Assembly: GCF_027409185.1 (NCBI RefSeq) | Contig: NC_084463.1 | Span: 65,519,852-65,583,851, forward strand | Reading direction: 5' to 3' | DNA: 64,000 nucleotides | Origin: Cynocephalus volans | Lineage: Eukaryota; Chordata; Mammalia; Dermoptera; Cynocephalidae | Shown: piece after piece, positions 10,471-22,352 of the stretch | Layout: every line of letters begins with the position of its first letter | Numbering within the stretch: the stretch's first letter is position 1 | The notes under the pieces: model-generated | The model's database searches: none | What the model was told of the DNA's origin: nothing | What the model saw: only the letters and a program-made list of their open reading frames with translations | Program-made: the position numbers and the translations under genes

Positions 10471-12800
10471 AATGTCACTGGGGAGGCTGGATATTTGCGG
10501 ACCACTGGAGAGGAGGGAGAGCATGGTGTCCTACCAGCCCCAGCCAGCCAGCAGTGTGCCCTGCATGCTCCTGCTGGTTGATCTGAGGGACGGACACAAG
10601 TATCAATCCCAGAAGGACCCAGCTGGGCCACAACCAGAGACCAAAGAGGGGAGGGGCACAAGAAGTACCATAGGCCCCCCATCAGCCAGGATGATGACCA
10701 AGGGGACCCAGCCCCCTGCAGCCCTGGCCATTGCTGGAAATTTTGCCAAGGCAGGGCAAAACCTGGCAGAGTACCGTGTGCCCACCTGGGGCCTGCATAT
10801 GCCCTGCAAGGCTGAGTCAGTGTCTACAGGGTACTGAAGGAACAACTGCCTCCCTCGGAGAGAGCACAGCAGGAGGAGGCGTTTCAACCACCAGCCTCCA
10901 TCCCACAAGGAGACTGGGAAGGCCAGGCTTTGGGGCCCTGAGTGGCCATCTGGGCACCGATAAGGCAGAGGTCTGAAGCCAAGCCCAGGGCACTGGGCCC
11001 CTGCTTCTAAAATTCAAGAGCTCATTCTCCAGGAAACTCTGCAGGCCTGTGCCCAGGGGTCCCAGTCCCTAGGTTTGCCTTCCTGGGCAGCTGCAATACA
11101 AATACCCAAAATCTCAGGAAATGCAGCCCAACATGGAGCTAGAAGGCTGCACAAGGTGGGGACCAGAACCCCAAGTTAGGCTTCAGTGTTACTTAGGAAG
11201 GACTTCCTCCTGGGACAACAGAAGCCCTCTGGACTGGAGCCCACTCTTCCTTGTTGGTTACTACAAATAAAATTTTATCGGTTACAATGTATCTGTTTTT
11301 GTTTCTCTCAGAGCTCTGTAGGAAGCACAGGACACTCTGGGGCAGAGATAGAATGGGGTGGTGCAGCCCAGGCCACAGACCAGCCTCTCCCAGCCTCCCC
11401 CTTGCCACGGTGTCAGCAACCCAATGGCCACACAGAGCCCAGGTTCCCACATACCTCATTAGAGGTCACAGTTCCACAGCTTCCCAATCTCAGCTAGACA
11501 CCAGGGTCAAGGCCATCAAATGATTACTGAGAGTCAATCTTTGCCTGGAAAAGGCCCAGAGAGGACTGGGAGGGGAGTAAAAGACTAGGGTGCCAGCAGA
11601 GTATGGGACAGTTAATGACAGTCTGTGCAAAGCGTCCCTGCGGCGATCTACAGTCACCTCTGTGCTTGGACTGTTTGGGTTCCAGAGGGACTTCCTTCCC
11701 TCTTTTTCTCCTCCTCCTCTTCTTCTCTATTCCTACTCCTGGCATGTGGCAGCCTCACATCCTGAACCTGTGCGGAGGCAGGTCACAACGGATGCTGCTG
11801 ACCATAGGGCAAGGGACTGGACAGTGAGGGGAGCATGGTAGAGTCAGAGTGAATGCAGTGGCTCATCTGGCTGGTGGGGGGCTGCTGATCTAGGAGCAGA
11901 CTAAGATAGTACAAATGTATGGGCACGTGTATGTTTGGTGTGCATGTGTGTGCATACCTGTTGTACCTGTTTTTTTTCCTAAGACCCTGTCTGTGATCCC
12001 AGATGACCCCACCTATGCTCTTGCTGAAATCTGCAGAGACAGATCACAGCCCCTGGCTGGTGCATACTGTACTTTGTAACACCATTCTCATGGGTGTCAG
12101 TTACAGAAACAAACGAACTCCCTTAGGGTTTCCTTCCACATGTGTCAAGAAAGCGATGTATTATTGTCCTATTTATTTATTTTTTCATTCCATTGATTCT
12201 TCTTACCAACTTTCCTCTTCTTACTAATTTTGTATGAAGGGGTTCTTGATGGGGGAAAGACAGCTGGTAAGAAATAAGGTACCGAGGGACTATTGAAGTC
12301 TCTTCTGCCTGTTTGGGGACTGCCCTTGTGTGGTCCTCAGTTTACTCTGGTGGGTGCTGGTCATATTACCTCATGGCCTCTGCTCTGTATCTCTAGAAGT
12401 TTGGGCTCTTCTGGGAGGGCCTTGAGACAGCAGCAGAACAGGGTATCAGGGTCTGAAAAATGTCCCCCCATTCCTTTGGCTCTGTGTTCAGGTGGTGTTA
12501 GACCACCTTGCTGTCCCTTGTGAGAGGGACTCAGAGGGCCATTGTGGGAGAGAGTGTGAAGCTGGGCATCCAGAACCTAAGACGCCACTGTCCCTCCCTG
12601 GGGTCCTGAAGCAGGGGCCATATTCAGAAAACACTCCGAGGACCTGGCCTGGGGGTGCGGACATGAGGAGGAGATGGTCTGTGGGCTGAGCAGGGGCATT
12701 TCTCATTGATTTGGTGCCTGGGTGACAGGAATGACTCATGTTCCTTCTCAGAGCACAGCACTCAGGTGACTCCTGAAGCCCAAGAGGAGCTGAGTCCTAA
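10471..12800. other. GC-rich unidentified block
   Basis: GC-rich sequence contains several overlapping open frames on both strands (e.g. 10385-10837, 10603-10908, 11186-11497). Their overlap on both strands shows composition effects rather than genes. An ATAAAATTTT near 11266 could be a worn polyadenylation region. No domain is recognised. Confidence 0.35.
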
Positions 12801-13544
12801 GAGCTCAGCTGCTCATGGTTGAAGAAATAAATGTGAACTCAACTCTCTATTCCATGTGAATTTATATTCAAATGTTATTGACAATTATCAAATTTTAATG
12901 CCTTGTTACCAATTATTTCATGAAAGGTTATCTGTATAAGTAAGTCCTGGCTCAGGAAGACTTTGACAAATAATAGGGATCAATCCTTTTGTGACTCATC
13001 ATTTGGCCATATAAGTAAACTTAAATATAATGAGAGCAGCCCTGAAAAGATGTGTGCATTGTATTCTTGCATGTCCAATATTGTGAGCCTTTGGGAGGGG
13101 TGGGTGGTGACTTTCAGTGCCTTATTGTCCTCATCTGTGAGGAAAACTCGCTGAATAACATTGGGCTGTAAAGTCAGACTCTCAGGAGTCCTTTAGGACT
13201 CACCTGGCAGGCATGTTCTGCGAGCATCAGGATTCTGGGCCTGTGCTCACAAGCACTGGGATCCACCCAGACCCTGAAGAGAACTTTTACACGGTGGGTG
13301 TAGAACTTCAATTAGTTCTCCACTTAGCCACTTGATATTTTGAGAGTATATGCCATGTTTTTAGGACTATATTCCCTGCAGAGTCTAAAAGTGAAAACAG
13401 AGATAAACCCAGCTAAATTATCCAAGATTATGAGTGCCCTGTGTTTAAGAGGTACTAATCCTGGGGAAATGTTTACTTCCCTATATTTAATTCCCCTCTG
13501 TCCCTTATGAATGGAACACATTCTTTAAGAATTTGATTCCATAG
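12801..13544. other. Unannotated stretch
   Basis: Intermediate GC. No gene, RNA gene or nameable repeat is visible. Confidence 0.35.
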
Positions 13545-14099
13545 AAAATTTTATTATTTTTTATTTAGACTGTACATGTTCATGGGGTACATTGTGATGT
13601 TTCAATACACGCATACATTGTATAATGATTCACTCGGGGTAGTTAGCATATTTATCACCGAAACATTTATTGTGGTGATAACATTCAAGATCCTCTTTTC
13701 TAGGTATTTTGAAATATACATACAATATTATTAGCCACAGTCACCCTAGAGCACTAAAATTTAGTCTTCCTTTCTCACTGTAAATTTGTACCCATGGAAC
13801 AACCTCTCTTCATTCCCCACTACAATCTTCAGCCTCGGGTAACCACTACTTTAGAGAGAACCCCTTCTGTGAGAACCCATTTTTTAGATTTCACATATGA
13901 ATGAGATCATGGGGTATTTGTCTGTCTGGGCCTAGTTTGGGTCAGGTAACATAATGGTCTCCAAGTTCATTCATGTTGCAGTAATTTCTTTTTTCTGGCT
14001 GAATAATACTTCATTGTGTATATATAACACAATCACAATTTTTCTTTATCCATTCATCGATTGAAGGATATTTAAGATTTCCATCTCTTAACTATTGTG
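13545..14099 (-). mobile_element. L1 antisense, part 1 of 3 (3' end)
   Basis: Reverse-complement L1 3'UTR text ('catgttcatggggtacattg', 'ataatgattcactcggggta') passes into the ORF2 C-terminus. It stops at ...CTATTGTG (14099), exactly where an LTR-like insert begins. The text resumes at 14719. Confidence 0.85.
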
Positions 14100-14718
14100 T
14101 GTCACCTCTCCCAGGGTGATGGAGAAGCAAAGAATTACTCAAAGCCAGGATTACTCAAAGCCCATTTCTCCAGAGCAGTGAGATGCTCGAAAGGGTTAAT
14201 CCCAGGAACAATTCCTTCAAGAGAGAAGGATTCCTAGGAAATTAACCCCAAATTAGGTTTTCTCTCAGTTTTTATTGTCCAGGCAAGAAAGTTACAGAAA
14301 AAGAACACTGGTGGTTACAAAAAGAACAATGAGATAATTGTCATGGCAACACTTAGTTCCTTAAGAAACTCAGAGAAACAGCCAGAGGCAAGATGTGAAA
14401 CATCCCCCAACCATCAACCTTGAAGCCTTTAGCTCAAATACTTTCCCATCATTAGGTTTAGCTGCACCAAGGATGACTGCCCTTAGAGCAAGCATTTTTG
14501 CTGTTACAATTTTTTTTTATCTACAACAGAGACTTTAGTCCTGGGAAAGTTTTCTGTTTTCACCAAGCTTAGCATTACTATGTTCAATACTAAAAAGTTA
14601 GGCTGTACCTTAAACTACTGGGTTTGGCTTTGCTAAAACTACAGGGCTGTGGCCCCACAAAGCTATAAGTTAGACCCTGTGAAATACATTTGCTTTATTA
14701 ATGTTGGTGTCCTCCACA
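14100..14718 (-). mobile_element. Solo LTR-like insertion in L1 (LTR A)
   Basis: A ~619-base block interrupts L1 text. It begins TG and ends CA, and is flanked by ATTGTG (14094-14099) and GTTGTG (14719-14724), a short near-perfect target duplication. On the minus strand an AATAAA lies at 14271-14276, about 170 bases before the element's 3' end, as expected for an LTR polyadenylation signal with U5. I cannot name the family; a 5-6 bp duplication fits ERVL or ERV2 type elements. Confidence 0.6.
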
Positions 14719-14987
14719 GTTGTGAACAGTACTACAATGAGCATGGGAGTGCAGATATATTTTTGACACATTTATTTTATTTTATTTGGATATATATTCA
14801 GTACTGAGATTGTTGATCATAAGGTAGTTCTATTTTTTATTTTTTGAGGAACCGCCATACTGTTGTCCATAAAGGCTGTAGCAATTTACACTCCCACCAA
14901 TAGTGTATAAGATTTCCCCATTCTCTGCACCCTCAACAACATTATTTTTAGTCTTTTGGTGAATAACCAGTCTATCTGGGGTGAGGT
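14719..14987 (-). mobile_element. L1 antisense, part 2 of 3
   Basis: L1 text resumes with GTTGTGAACAGTACTACAAT and runs through 'actcccaccaatagtgtata' to 'ctatctggggtgaggt', where the second LTR-like block starts. Confidence 0.85.
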
Positions 14988-15802
14988 TGAAAGGGACCTT
15001 AGCCAGAGAACTGCCATCTTTGGGATAACTAATACCAAACAGAAAATTTCAGTGAGTCATTAACTTAGAAAGTGATAATCATCTATTTCTAGAGATTAGC
15101 AGAAGAATTGAGAAACTGACCGTATGGCTAAAACTGCCCCGGGGATGAAATCATGCCCCAAAGGATCCTTCTCAAAAGTTTATTTCTGTTCATTTCCCAT
15201 TACACCTTCTTATGCTGATTTACTTTAGATGTCGTGCACCTAAAATTAGGAATTGAGACTAAGTTTTCTCGTTTTTCTTACCTTTCCCAATCAATTGCAA
15301 AGAAAGGAATTCCAAGAGAAAGGCAAAGCACCCTAGCTGATTATTAGCTCACTTTCTTGCTTAAAGAAAAATTGCATCCACGTTAGTTAGAGGTATGAGT
15401 CAGGCGTTTTTATGTTCCAGTGATGCTTGACTGAGGTTATAGTCATTGAGCTCTCCCTAGGAGATGAGGACTCCTGAGGTAATGTCAAGGGTTTGAAGCT
15501 GACCAGTCCATCAATTGCAGACTCCATGATGCCAAAGCACCCAGTCCATCATGGGACCCTGACATCTGAATCTGCTGATCCGGTGACCAGCCTCTCTCTC
15601 TGTCTGCAGGACAAACCTTTACCTCACCTTCCCACCTCTTCCCCTTTACAACCCCCAGAACAAGCATAAGAAGGCAGGATGAATTCAGCCTGGTCTCCTC
15701 CCAGATGCTGGTTATCTGAATAAAGCTTCCAATGCTACCACCAACTTTTAGACTTTTGGGTCATTTGTTTAGTGTGAGAGGGCAAGCCTTAGCCTGTTGA
15801 CA
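14988..15802 (+). mobile_element. Solo LTR-like insertion in L1 (LTR B)
   Basis: An ~815-base non-L1 block begins TGAAAGGGACC, ends TTGACA, and carries AATAAA at 15719-15724 about 80 bases from its end, so it is LTR-like on the + strand. No clear perfect target duplication could be read, so the edges may be off by a few bases. It is not obviously related to LTR A. Confidence 0.55.
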
Positions 15803-16274
15803 GTAACAAGGCGATGTCTCATTGTGGTTTTGATTGTAATTTCCTGATGATTAGTGACGTTGAGCATTTTTTCATATGCTCATACCATACCATTTTAATT
15901 TCTATAGCTTCATAGCATATTTTGAGGTCAGGTAATGAGATGCCTTCAGCTTTGTTCTTTTTGTTCAAATTGCTTTGTCTATTTGGGGTGTGCTGTGGTT
16001 CCATACAAATTTTAGAATTGTTTTTTTCTATTTCTGTGAAAAAAAGTTCATTAGTATTGTCATAGGGATTGTTTTGAATCTCTAGATCACTGTGTGTAGC
16101 GTAGACATTTTAATGACATTAATTCTTTGAACCCGTGAACTTGGGGGTGTCTACGACCTTGTGTGTTCATCTCTTTCGTCAGTGTTTCATAGTTTTTATT
16201 GTAGACATCATTCACATCTTTAGTTTATTCCCAGGCATTTTGTTTATTTACTGCGCTATTTAAAAGGAATTACT
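15803..16274 (-). mobile_element. L1 antisense, part 3 of 3
   Basis: ORF2 reverse-complement text continues ('cattgtggttttgattgtaa', 'tggttccatacaaattttag'). A minus-strand frame at 15819-16004 gives degenerate ORF2 with FTPNRQSN- and EHMKKCSTSLIIRK-like wording. L1 identity stops at about 16274 where the CpG island starts. Confidence 0.8.
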
Positions 16275-17360
16275 GGTAGGTGGGAGCGAAGCCATTGGGA
16301 GACCCTGCCTCACCTTTGGAGGTGAGAAAGGGGCGGCTTTCCTAACTAGTCCTCCCCGCCCCGCGCTGGGGTCTCCACGGTGCCCTGCGGTCCCCACCTC
16401 TTCCTGAGAGCCCTGCTCCACTCCGCCTGGAAGCGGGGAGCTCGGACGTCTCCTGGGCTCGGGCCGGGCCGGCGGGCGCATGCAGGCTCTTCCGTCCGAG
16501 TGCGGGACGAGCGCGCGGGACCGGGCGGCTGAGGCGGACCCAGGAGGTAGGGCCGCGGCGAGGGCAGTAGTGTCCGGCCGAGGCGAAGGGAGGCGCGGGG
16601 TGCCTCGGGAGGGTCCGGGTGTCCGGGGCGGGGCGGCGGGTGCTGGGGCCGGATAAGGGGAGGCGGTGGGGCGTGACCCCGGGGCCTGGCGGGCCGGGGG
16701 CTGCGAGTGTGGCGGGGCGGGGCGGCGGTGATGCCGGCGCAGGCCGAGAGACCCGGCGCCCTCCTCCGGGCAGGAGGAGCCTGGCGCTGGCCGCCATGTC
16801 TGTCCCGGGATGCCGCGGCGGCGGGTGCTGGGGCCGGATAAGGGGAGGCGGTGGAGCGTGACCCCGGGGCCTGGCGGGCCGGGGGCTGCGAGTGTGGCGG
16901 GGCGGGGCGGCAGGGGACGCGGTGGCGAGGGCGCGGTGGCGGGGAGCGCCGGGAGCCCAGCAGGGCGGATGGTGGCAGGACAACCCGCCTCGCCGGTCAC
17001 TGTGCAGCGGCCGCGCGGCAGCGCGTGTGGGGGACGGCGCCTTCCTAGGCAGCCCAGGAGAGCCCCTTGCAGTCCACTCGCCGAGGCTCCGCGCCTGCGG
17101 GTCCTCCTTGCCGGGCCCTGCGCCCGTCTGCCCCCGGGAATTTTCTGAGGGGGTCATTGCATTTCTGGGAGGCCCCACCACCACCCCCATTTTTCATTTT
17201 GGCTGAAACCCATTGCCCAGGCGGCTAAACTGGGGCAGGTGGGGCTGTCCGGGTGTCCCACCCACACCCCCAGGACAATGTAACCGGGTTTTCTGGGCTG
17301 TGGGAAACTCTGCCTCAGACTGGGACGGGTAATGGATGGCGCAGGGATCTAATCCTCAGC
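16275..17360. promoter_or_regulatory. CpG island without recognised gene
   Basis: Very GC- and CpG-rich sequence with many GGGGCGGGG (Sp1/KLF-type) boxes, strongest at 16340-17130 and fading by ~17360. Long open frames occur on both strands at once (e.g. minus 16260-17000 and 16342-17190, plus 16810-17148). This is the usual effect of stop-poor GC sequence, and none shows a domain. An ATG in fair context (GCCGCCATGTCTG) at about 16796 opens only a Gly/Arg-rich reading. It may be a promoter or first exon of an unknown transcript, or a transposed GC-rich fragment. Confidence 0.6.
16632..16911 (+). repeat. Two 95-bp near-identical repeats in the island
   Basis: Copy 1 spans 16632-16726 and copy 2 spans 16817-16911, offset by exactly 185 bases. 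I find one difference between them, G at 16671 against A at 16856. Each holds a GGGCCGGATAAGGGGAGGCG word and ends in a GGGGCGGGGCGG box. The 90 bases between them are not repeated. Confidence 0.85.
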
Positions 17361-17579
17361 GCTTTGTAGTGATGCAAGTTAAGAGACAGTCATCTCTCAA
17401 ATCCAAGTGGTGGTATCAGAGCGGTGATATATGGGGCAAGTCTGTATATATTATGTATATTCAAATAGACATATTTGACTGTGTAAAGTTTTAAAACTTT
17501 TGTTTGGCAAAAGATACTTTAAGCAATCAGTGGACTAATAGTGGATTAGGACGAATTATATAGCTTCAATGCAGGTAAC
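17361..17579. other. Transition from island to AT-rich DNA
   Basis: Short unique-looking stretch; nothing recognised. Confidence 0.35.
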
Positions 17580-18420
17580 GTACAGAAGATTAGTATTCAC
17601 TGTATTCCTCAATTGGTCAGGAAGAGAGAAAACAACCGCATAGAAATGGGGAAAGGACATAAATAGGTAAGTCAGAAAAGCAATTTCAAAAGGTTTACAA
17701 ATTTATGAAAAGATGCTCAAGCTCAGTAATAGAATGCAATTTAAAGTAACTGTGATACATCACTTTACGCTTATCAGACTGTCACAGCTATAAACACCAA
17801 TACCACTTCGGTTGGGAGAAGAAAAGAAAGTTTCATACATTGCCCGTGGAGATGTGATTATAGCTTTTACAAAAAGAATAAACTGAAATACAACATTCTG
17901 TGAATTTATCTCATTGAAATAAAAGTACTGGTATATCAAGGTGTATTCACATGATGATTATTTCAGCATTGTTTTTGGTGGTTAAAAACTGGTAAAATAA
18001 CGAATTTATTAACATGGAGTGGTTGGGTAAGTTATATCTACAACACAGAATATTGGAGATATTTCAGCAAAGTATTTTTAATTGACAAAAGAAAGAGGTA
18101 AATAAAATAAGTACTTTGTAAGTCAAGTGTAAAGCCCCTATAATATTTGGTTATGTGAGTAAGTAGTAAAATATGAGAAGGTGTGTGCTAGGTTATAACC
18201 ACGAATAACTGGGGATGATGAGTTTGAAGGGAGCTGAAGAAAGAAGGGGAGTGCTGAGCGAAAAAGGAAAAGGAAGTGATTTGTTTTAAAAGATATAAGG
18301 TATTATGCATCATATGATCATATATGTCATATTGTAATACATGTGTGGGAGGATATGTATGTACATGTAATATTTTGAGAGGTATTTTAAATGTCATTAG
18401 CTATGTGTGAACAATTTTAT
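17580..18420 (+). mobile_element. Old L1 (L1M-type) 3' fragment, sense
   Basis: Sense L1 3' wording includes 'tatgaaaagatgctcaagct', 'ttcaaaaggtttacaaattt' and 'gcccgtggagatgtgattat'. It is diverged with no open ORF2 frame. Confidence 0.6.
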
Positions 18421-19637
18421 CTAATCAAAGAAGAACTGGGAGAAATAGAAGTGAAGGGAAAATTTCTACCTTCTCTGCCCTGAGGAATGTACAATCCCTG
18501 ATGTGAAAATCTGAGTTGAATATTGTCTCCAAAGACACCAGGGTCAAAGCATCTTCATGAGTGTATAAAGTTTCTTAAATCTGTCTTTCCTAAAAGATTT
18601 GAGTGATGGAGAGGGTCCTGGGAAAGCCTGTGTATCAAATCCCCAAGACCTTGAAGCTCAAAATAAAATAATTTACACGATGCTACATGTTATTTTGTTG
18701 GAAATAAAAGAACTGTTTGGATTCCTTTTTTTGTAGTTTAATGATCACTGCCTGGCAAATTCATAATTGAAAACCATGATCTTTATTTGATTGATTTTCT
18801 GAGTGAGTCAAAGACAGATTTATAAATGTGCTGAGCCTCTCTGCACAAAAGGAGGGTTTTAGTTCAGAACTAACCTTCTGCAGCAGCAAAGCTATTTCTC
18901 TTTGGAGAACAAAGGTGGAGGAAAAAACACAAGGACAGTTCTGATGCCTCTAGGCAGAAGGAGGATGAGCATTGAATCTTTATGTTTTTATGTCCTTCCA
19001 TGGACTCTTTCTCTTTCTGCAGCTCTGACCCTGAGTTACAGATAATTAAATGGTCTGTGCAGGAGAAAAGTAGACATCAAAAGTACTGCTGAGATGATTC
19101 GGTTTGTAGTGCCTCCATTCTTTCTGCTCCTTATAGAATTTCCTGTGAAAGAGACCAAGGTTCTATTGCTGACAGTAACTTTCTTGCTGTATGTACTTCA
19201 GAAGCCAAAGGACCTCTGTGCGTCTCTGATTCCTTAATTCTGCCATGAACATGGTGCTCATGGTCTCCACCCTACACTGCATCCAGAATGGGCTGGTGGT
19301 CAGCACAGGTAGCCTGAGTATGGCTTATGAAGTTTGACAAGCATAAAGTGGAATAAGTGTTAGTGACACATTGAGTCAGAGAAAAGATGAGAAATCACTG
19401 CATTTCCTCCCCTGGACAAATTTCTCCCATATGCTTTCATTATGCCGATGCCTCCCATGCACCTGTCTTTATTGTACGAGCAGTGCCAGATCCAGTTTTC
19501 TATCAGATAGTTAAACCTCAGCAGAGCCTTTGGCTTCTTGGCTTCAGAAGGGATTGGGCATGGCATTGCATGGTAAATCTGGGTTCTGTCTCAAATATGA
19601 CTGTACTGTCCTATCTTTCAGATCCCACTGGAAGAGA
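18421..19637. other. Sequence upstream of OR pseudogene
   Basis: No repeat is firmly recognisable. An upstream olfactory receptor non-coding exon could lie here, but I cannot locate one. Nothing else seen. Confidence 0.35.
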
Positions 19638-20558
19638 ATGGACATTGGAAACAGTTCCTTCATCATTTAGTTTACTCTTGTGTATCTAACAGAATATTCA
19701 GGGATCCAGTTCCCTCTCTTCTTCCTCTACCTAGGAATCCGTGTAGTCACTGTCAGGAAAACTGGGTTGGTTTTTCTAACTGGACTGGATTCTAACCTTC
19801 ACACTCCCATGTACTACTTCCTCTTTAAATTATCCTATATTGATCTTCTGTTATTACTCCATAACTGTTGGTAAACTTTGTGTCAAAGATGAACACCATC
19901 TCCTATGCAGTATGCATGACTTAGCTCTTTTTCTACTGCTTCTTTGTCAGTGCAGAGTGCTATGTGTTAACAGTGATGGCCTATGATTGCTATGTGGCCA
20001 TCTGTAAGCCCCTGCTGTATAAGGTCACCATGTCTCCTCAGGTATGTTCTCTGCTGACTGTGATTGTGTATGTGGGGGCATTTATAGGTGCCTGGGCCCA
20101 CACAGGGTGCATGATGAGGCTGACCTTCTGTTAGGCTAACACCATCAACCATTACATGCGTGACATCCTTCCCCTCCTGGAGCTCTCTTGCACCAGAACT
20201 CTCATCAATGAAATGATGGTTTTGGTGTTGTGGGCTTTGACGGTGGTGTGCTCAGCCTCACCATTATTGTCTCTTACACTTCATCCTCTCCAGCATCCTA
20301 CATATTCACTCCACTGAAGGAAGGTCCAAAGCCTTCAGCACTTGTACCTCACATGCAGTTGTTGTTTCTGTTTTTTTTTTAAGTCGAGGGTGTCCATGTC
20401 CCCCATCCTTCTCCTGTTTGTGTATGAATCAGGGGAAAGTGTGCACAGTCTTCTGTACCATTGTGGTGCCCATGCTCAATCCTCTGATCTACAGCTTCAG
20501 GAACAAGGAAGTTAAGGTTGCCCTGAGAAAAAGCTTGAGTAGAAAAACATTTTTCTGA
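19638..20558 (+). pseudogene. Olfactory receptor pseudogene (family 8-like)
   Basis: Intact olfactory receptors are single-exon, seven-helix odorant GPCRs of about 310 residues. From the ATG at 19638 to the TGA at 20556-20558 this locus is 921 bases, the right length. Recognisable pieces, in order: NSSF near the start, LHTPMYYFL (TM2 hallmark, ~19798), MAYDCYVAICKPLLY (TM3/loop 2, with Cys for the usual DRY Arg, ~19977), INHYMRDILPLLELSC (~20144), a SxxGRSKAFSTC remnant (~20318), and a shifted PMLNPLIYSFRNKEV terminus (~20469). Breaks: TAG at codon 11 (19668-19670), loss of the GN motif in TM1, a stop and frameshift after ~19870, further shifts near 20225 and 20370, and a deletion in TM6. The wording is closest to OR8 receptors as I remember them. 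It is clearly dead. Confidence 0.88.
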
Positions 20559-21019
20559 ACTAGGAGCAGTACTAATTGTCAGAAGACAATATGGTTTTCC
20601 CTTTGTCCCCTCCCTCCCACAACACCCCAGAGGTTTTTCACACAGACAGAAGTGGGATATAACAGAAAGATCAATGAATTTGGGATCAAAAGGCCTGCAT
20701 TGAAAGCTTTGGAAAATAAAGACGTCATTATAGTTTTATAGGGTAGCTGGAAACAATAAGTTAATGTAAATTAAAGTGTGTATTGGGGCCAAATAGATGT
20801 GAGATTTATTCCCTCCTTTTCTCTTTTCCTTCTTCGTTTCCTTCCTTCCTCTCTCTCTCTTCTCCTCCAATGTTTTCCGCTTATATTTTAGAGGGAATTT
20901 TCAAACTCTTTTCAAATAAATTTACTAGTTTATTACAGATTACAGTCACTTGAGTTTGGAAAGAATCCCTTCATCTACAACTTTAGGTAGAGTTTGCATC
21001 TGAACTTCAGACCTACATA
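20559..21019. other. Downstream of OR pseudogene, nothing recognised
   Basis: A short CT-rich tract lies at 20815-20870. No gene or nameable repeat. Confidence 0.35.
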
Positions 21020-21770
21020 TTTCACTGCCTAGCATCTCCATTCGAGTTCTCCGTAGGCATCTGAACTCAATGTGACAATTAACCTTATCATGGCAGCACA
21101 TCCAACCCCACTGAACTCTTTCTTCTTCCTGTGATCACCGTCATAGTGAACAGTACCATCACCTGTCTAACTGCTCAAACCCAAGAGGGGTGTCTTCCTT
21201 GATTCCTCTCCCTTTACTCATCACTTCTCACCCCTGCTTTGCAGTACTCAGTGCTGCTGTTACAGAGAACCCCTGTAATTTCCCCTTTTGACCCATTTCT
21301 CCTAGTATTACCTGATGAGATGGCTGTGCCTCCTCTGTACCTGCCGTCCATGTATGAGCAGAGCACTGTCCAGCTGTGAACCCCTGTAGTTTCCCAAATA
21401 CAACACATTCTTTTTCCCTGAACACTTGTCCACAAGTTCTTCCCTCAGCCTAGAACACTCTCTCATATCCTCTTCTTTGCCTTGCTCAGCCTATCCATCC
21501 TTCAGGAATGAGATTACCCAGAACCTCTGCAAAGTCTTTCCTGAACAGAAAGACAAAGTTAGACGAACTTGGGGTATAATCTCATAGCATTCTATGCCTA
21601 CCCTGTTGTGGTACAGGTCCCACTGTATAAAAACTTATTTTCCCCTCAAATCTCTCCCCCTCTAAGTCTATTGGCAGAAGCTGTATCTTGTTTGATATTG
21701 TTTCTCTATTACCTAAAACAGATTTGAGTCCCTGACCTAGAACAAGCACTTAATATTACATTTATAATCT
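21020..21770 (+). repeat. L2 fragment, sense
   Basis: Text such as 'tgattcctctccctttactc', 'ctgcaaagtctttcctgaac' and 'attgtttctctattacctaa' follows the 3' region of L2. Diverged. The minus-strand open frames at 21214-21435 are accidental. Confidence 0.5.
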
Positions 21771-22234
21771 GATTTTACTTACTTAATTATAAGAAAATTC
21801 TAAGAAACTTATTTGCAGGATAATTTTTGTTTAATATAAGGCAGTAATGTATATAAGAATGACATATCCAGCATGGTTTTTCAAACATAGTAGAAGAATA
21901 ACTTGATAATTTATACAGTGTGTATGGGATTTCCCTTGTTTTCTTCTGGCTACCATCTTTGTAGATACATTTTGTTTATTGAACAGTGCTGCTTCCTAAA
22001 TGGTTAAATAATATTTGCCTTTCCACATCACTCTTGTTAGCTGTTCCTCTCCCTTTTTTTTCCTTCTATGTTAATGTTCAGATATCAGCTGAAGAGAAAC
22101 CCTGCTTCACTTATCCTGCCAGTTCCAGCTGCTCCTGTTGTATGTTTTACAGACTAACGTAAAAAATAAGGGCCTCAATAATAGCAGTTCTCGCGTTCTT
22201 GTTTAATTGCCTGATTAGTTATCTGTCTTCTCTA
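21771..22234. other. AT-rich stretch, nothing recognised
   Basis: No gene, RNA gene or repeat that I can name. Confidence 0.35.
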
Positions 22235-22352
22235 CTAGATGATGAAGACTTTCAGGATAGACAGCATGTGTGTTTTATTCACTATTATATCAACAATGCT
22301 TAGCCTGGCTTCTGGCCCTTAGTAAAGACTCAATAAATGTTGGTGGAATATT
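22235..22352 (+). repeat. L2 3' end fragment
   Basis: The ending 'agtaaagactcaataaatgt' with the preceding 'atgcttagcctggcttctgg' matches the L2 terminus (the common 'gtgctcaataaatgtttgtt' ending). Confidence 0.7.

Noticed and set aside
16260-17190. Two long minus-strand open frames (246 and 282 codons) and several plus-strand frames in the CpG island
   Set aside because: They overlap each other on both strands, consist of Pro/Arg/Ala/Gly-rich text, contain no domain and include the repeated unit. They arise from GC-rich, stop-poor sequence.
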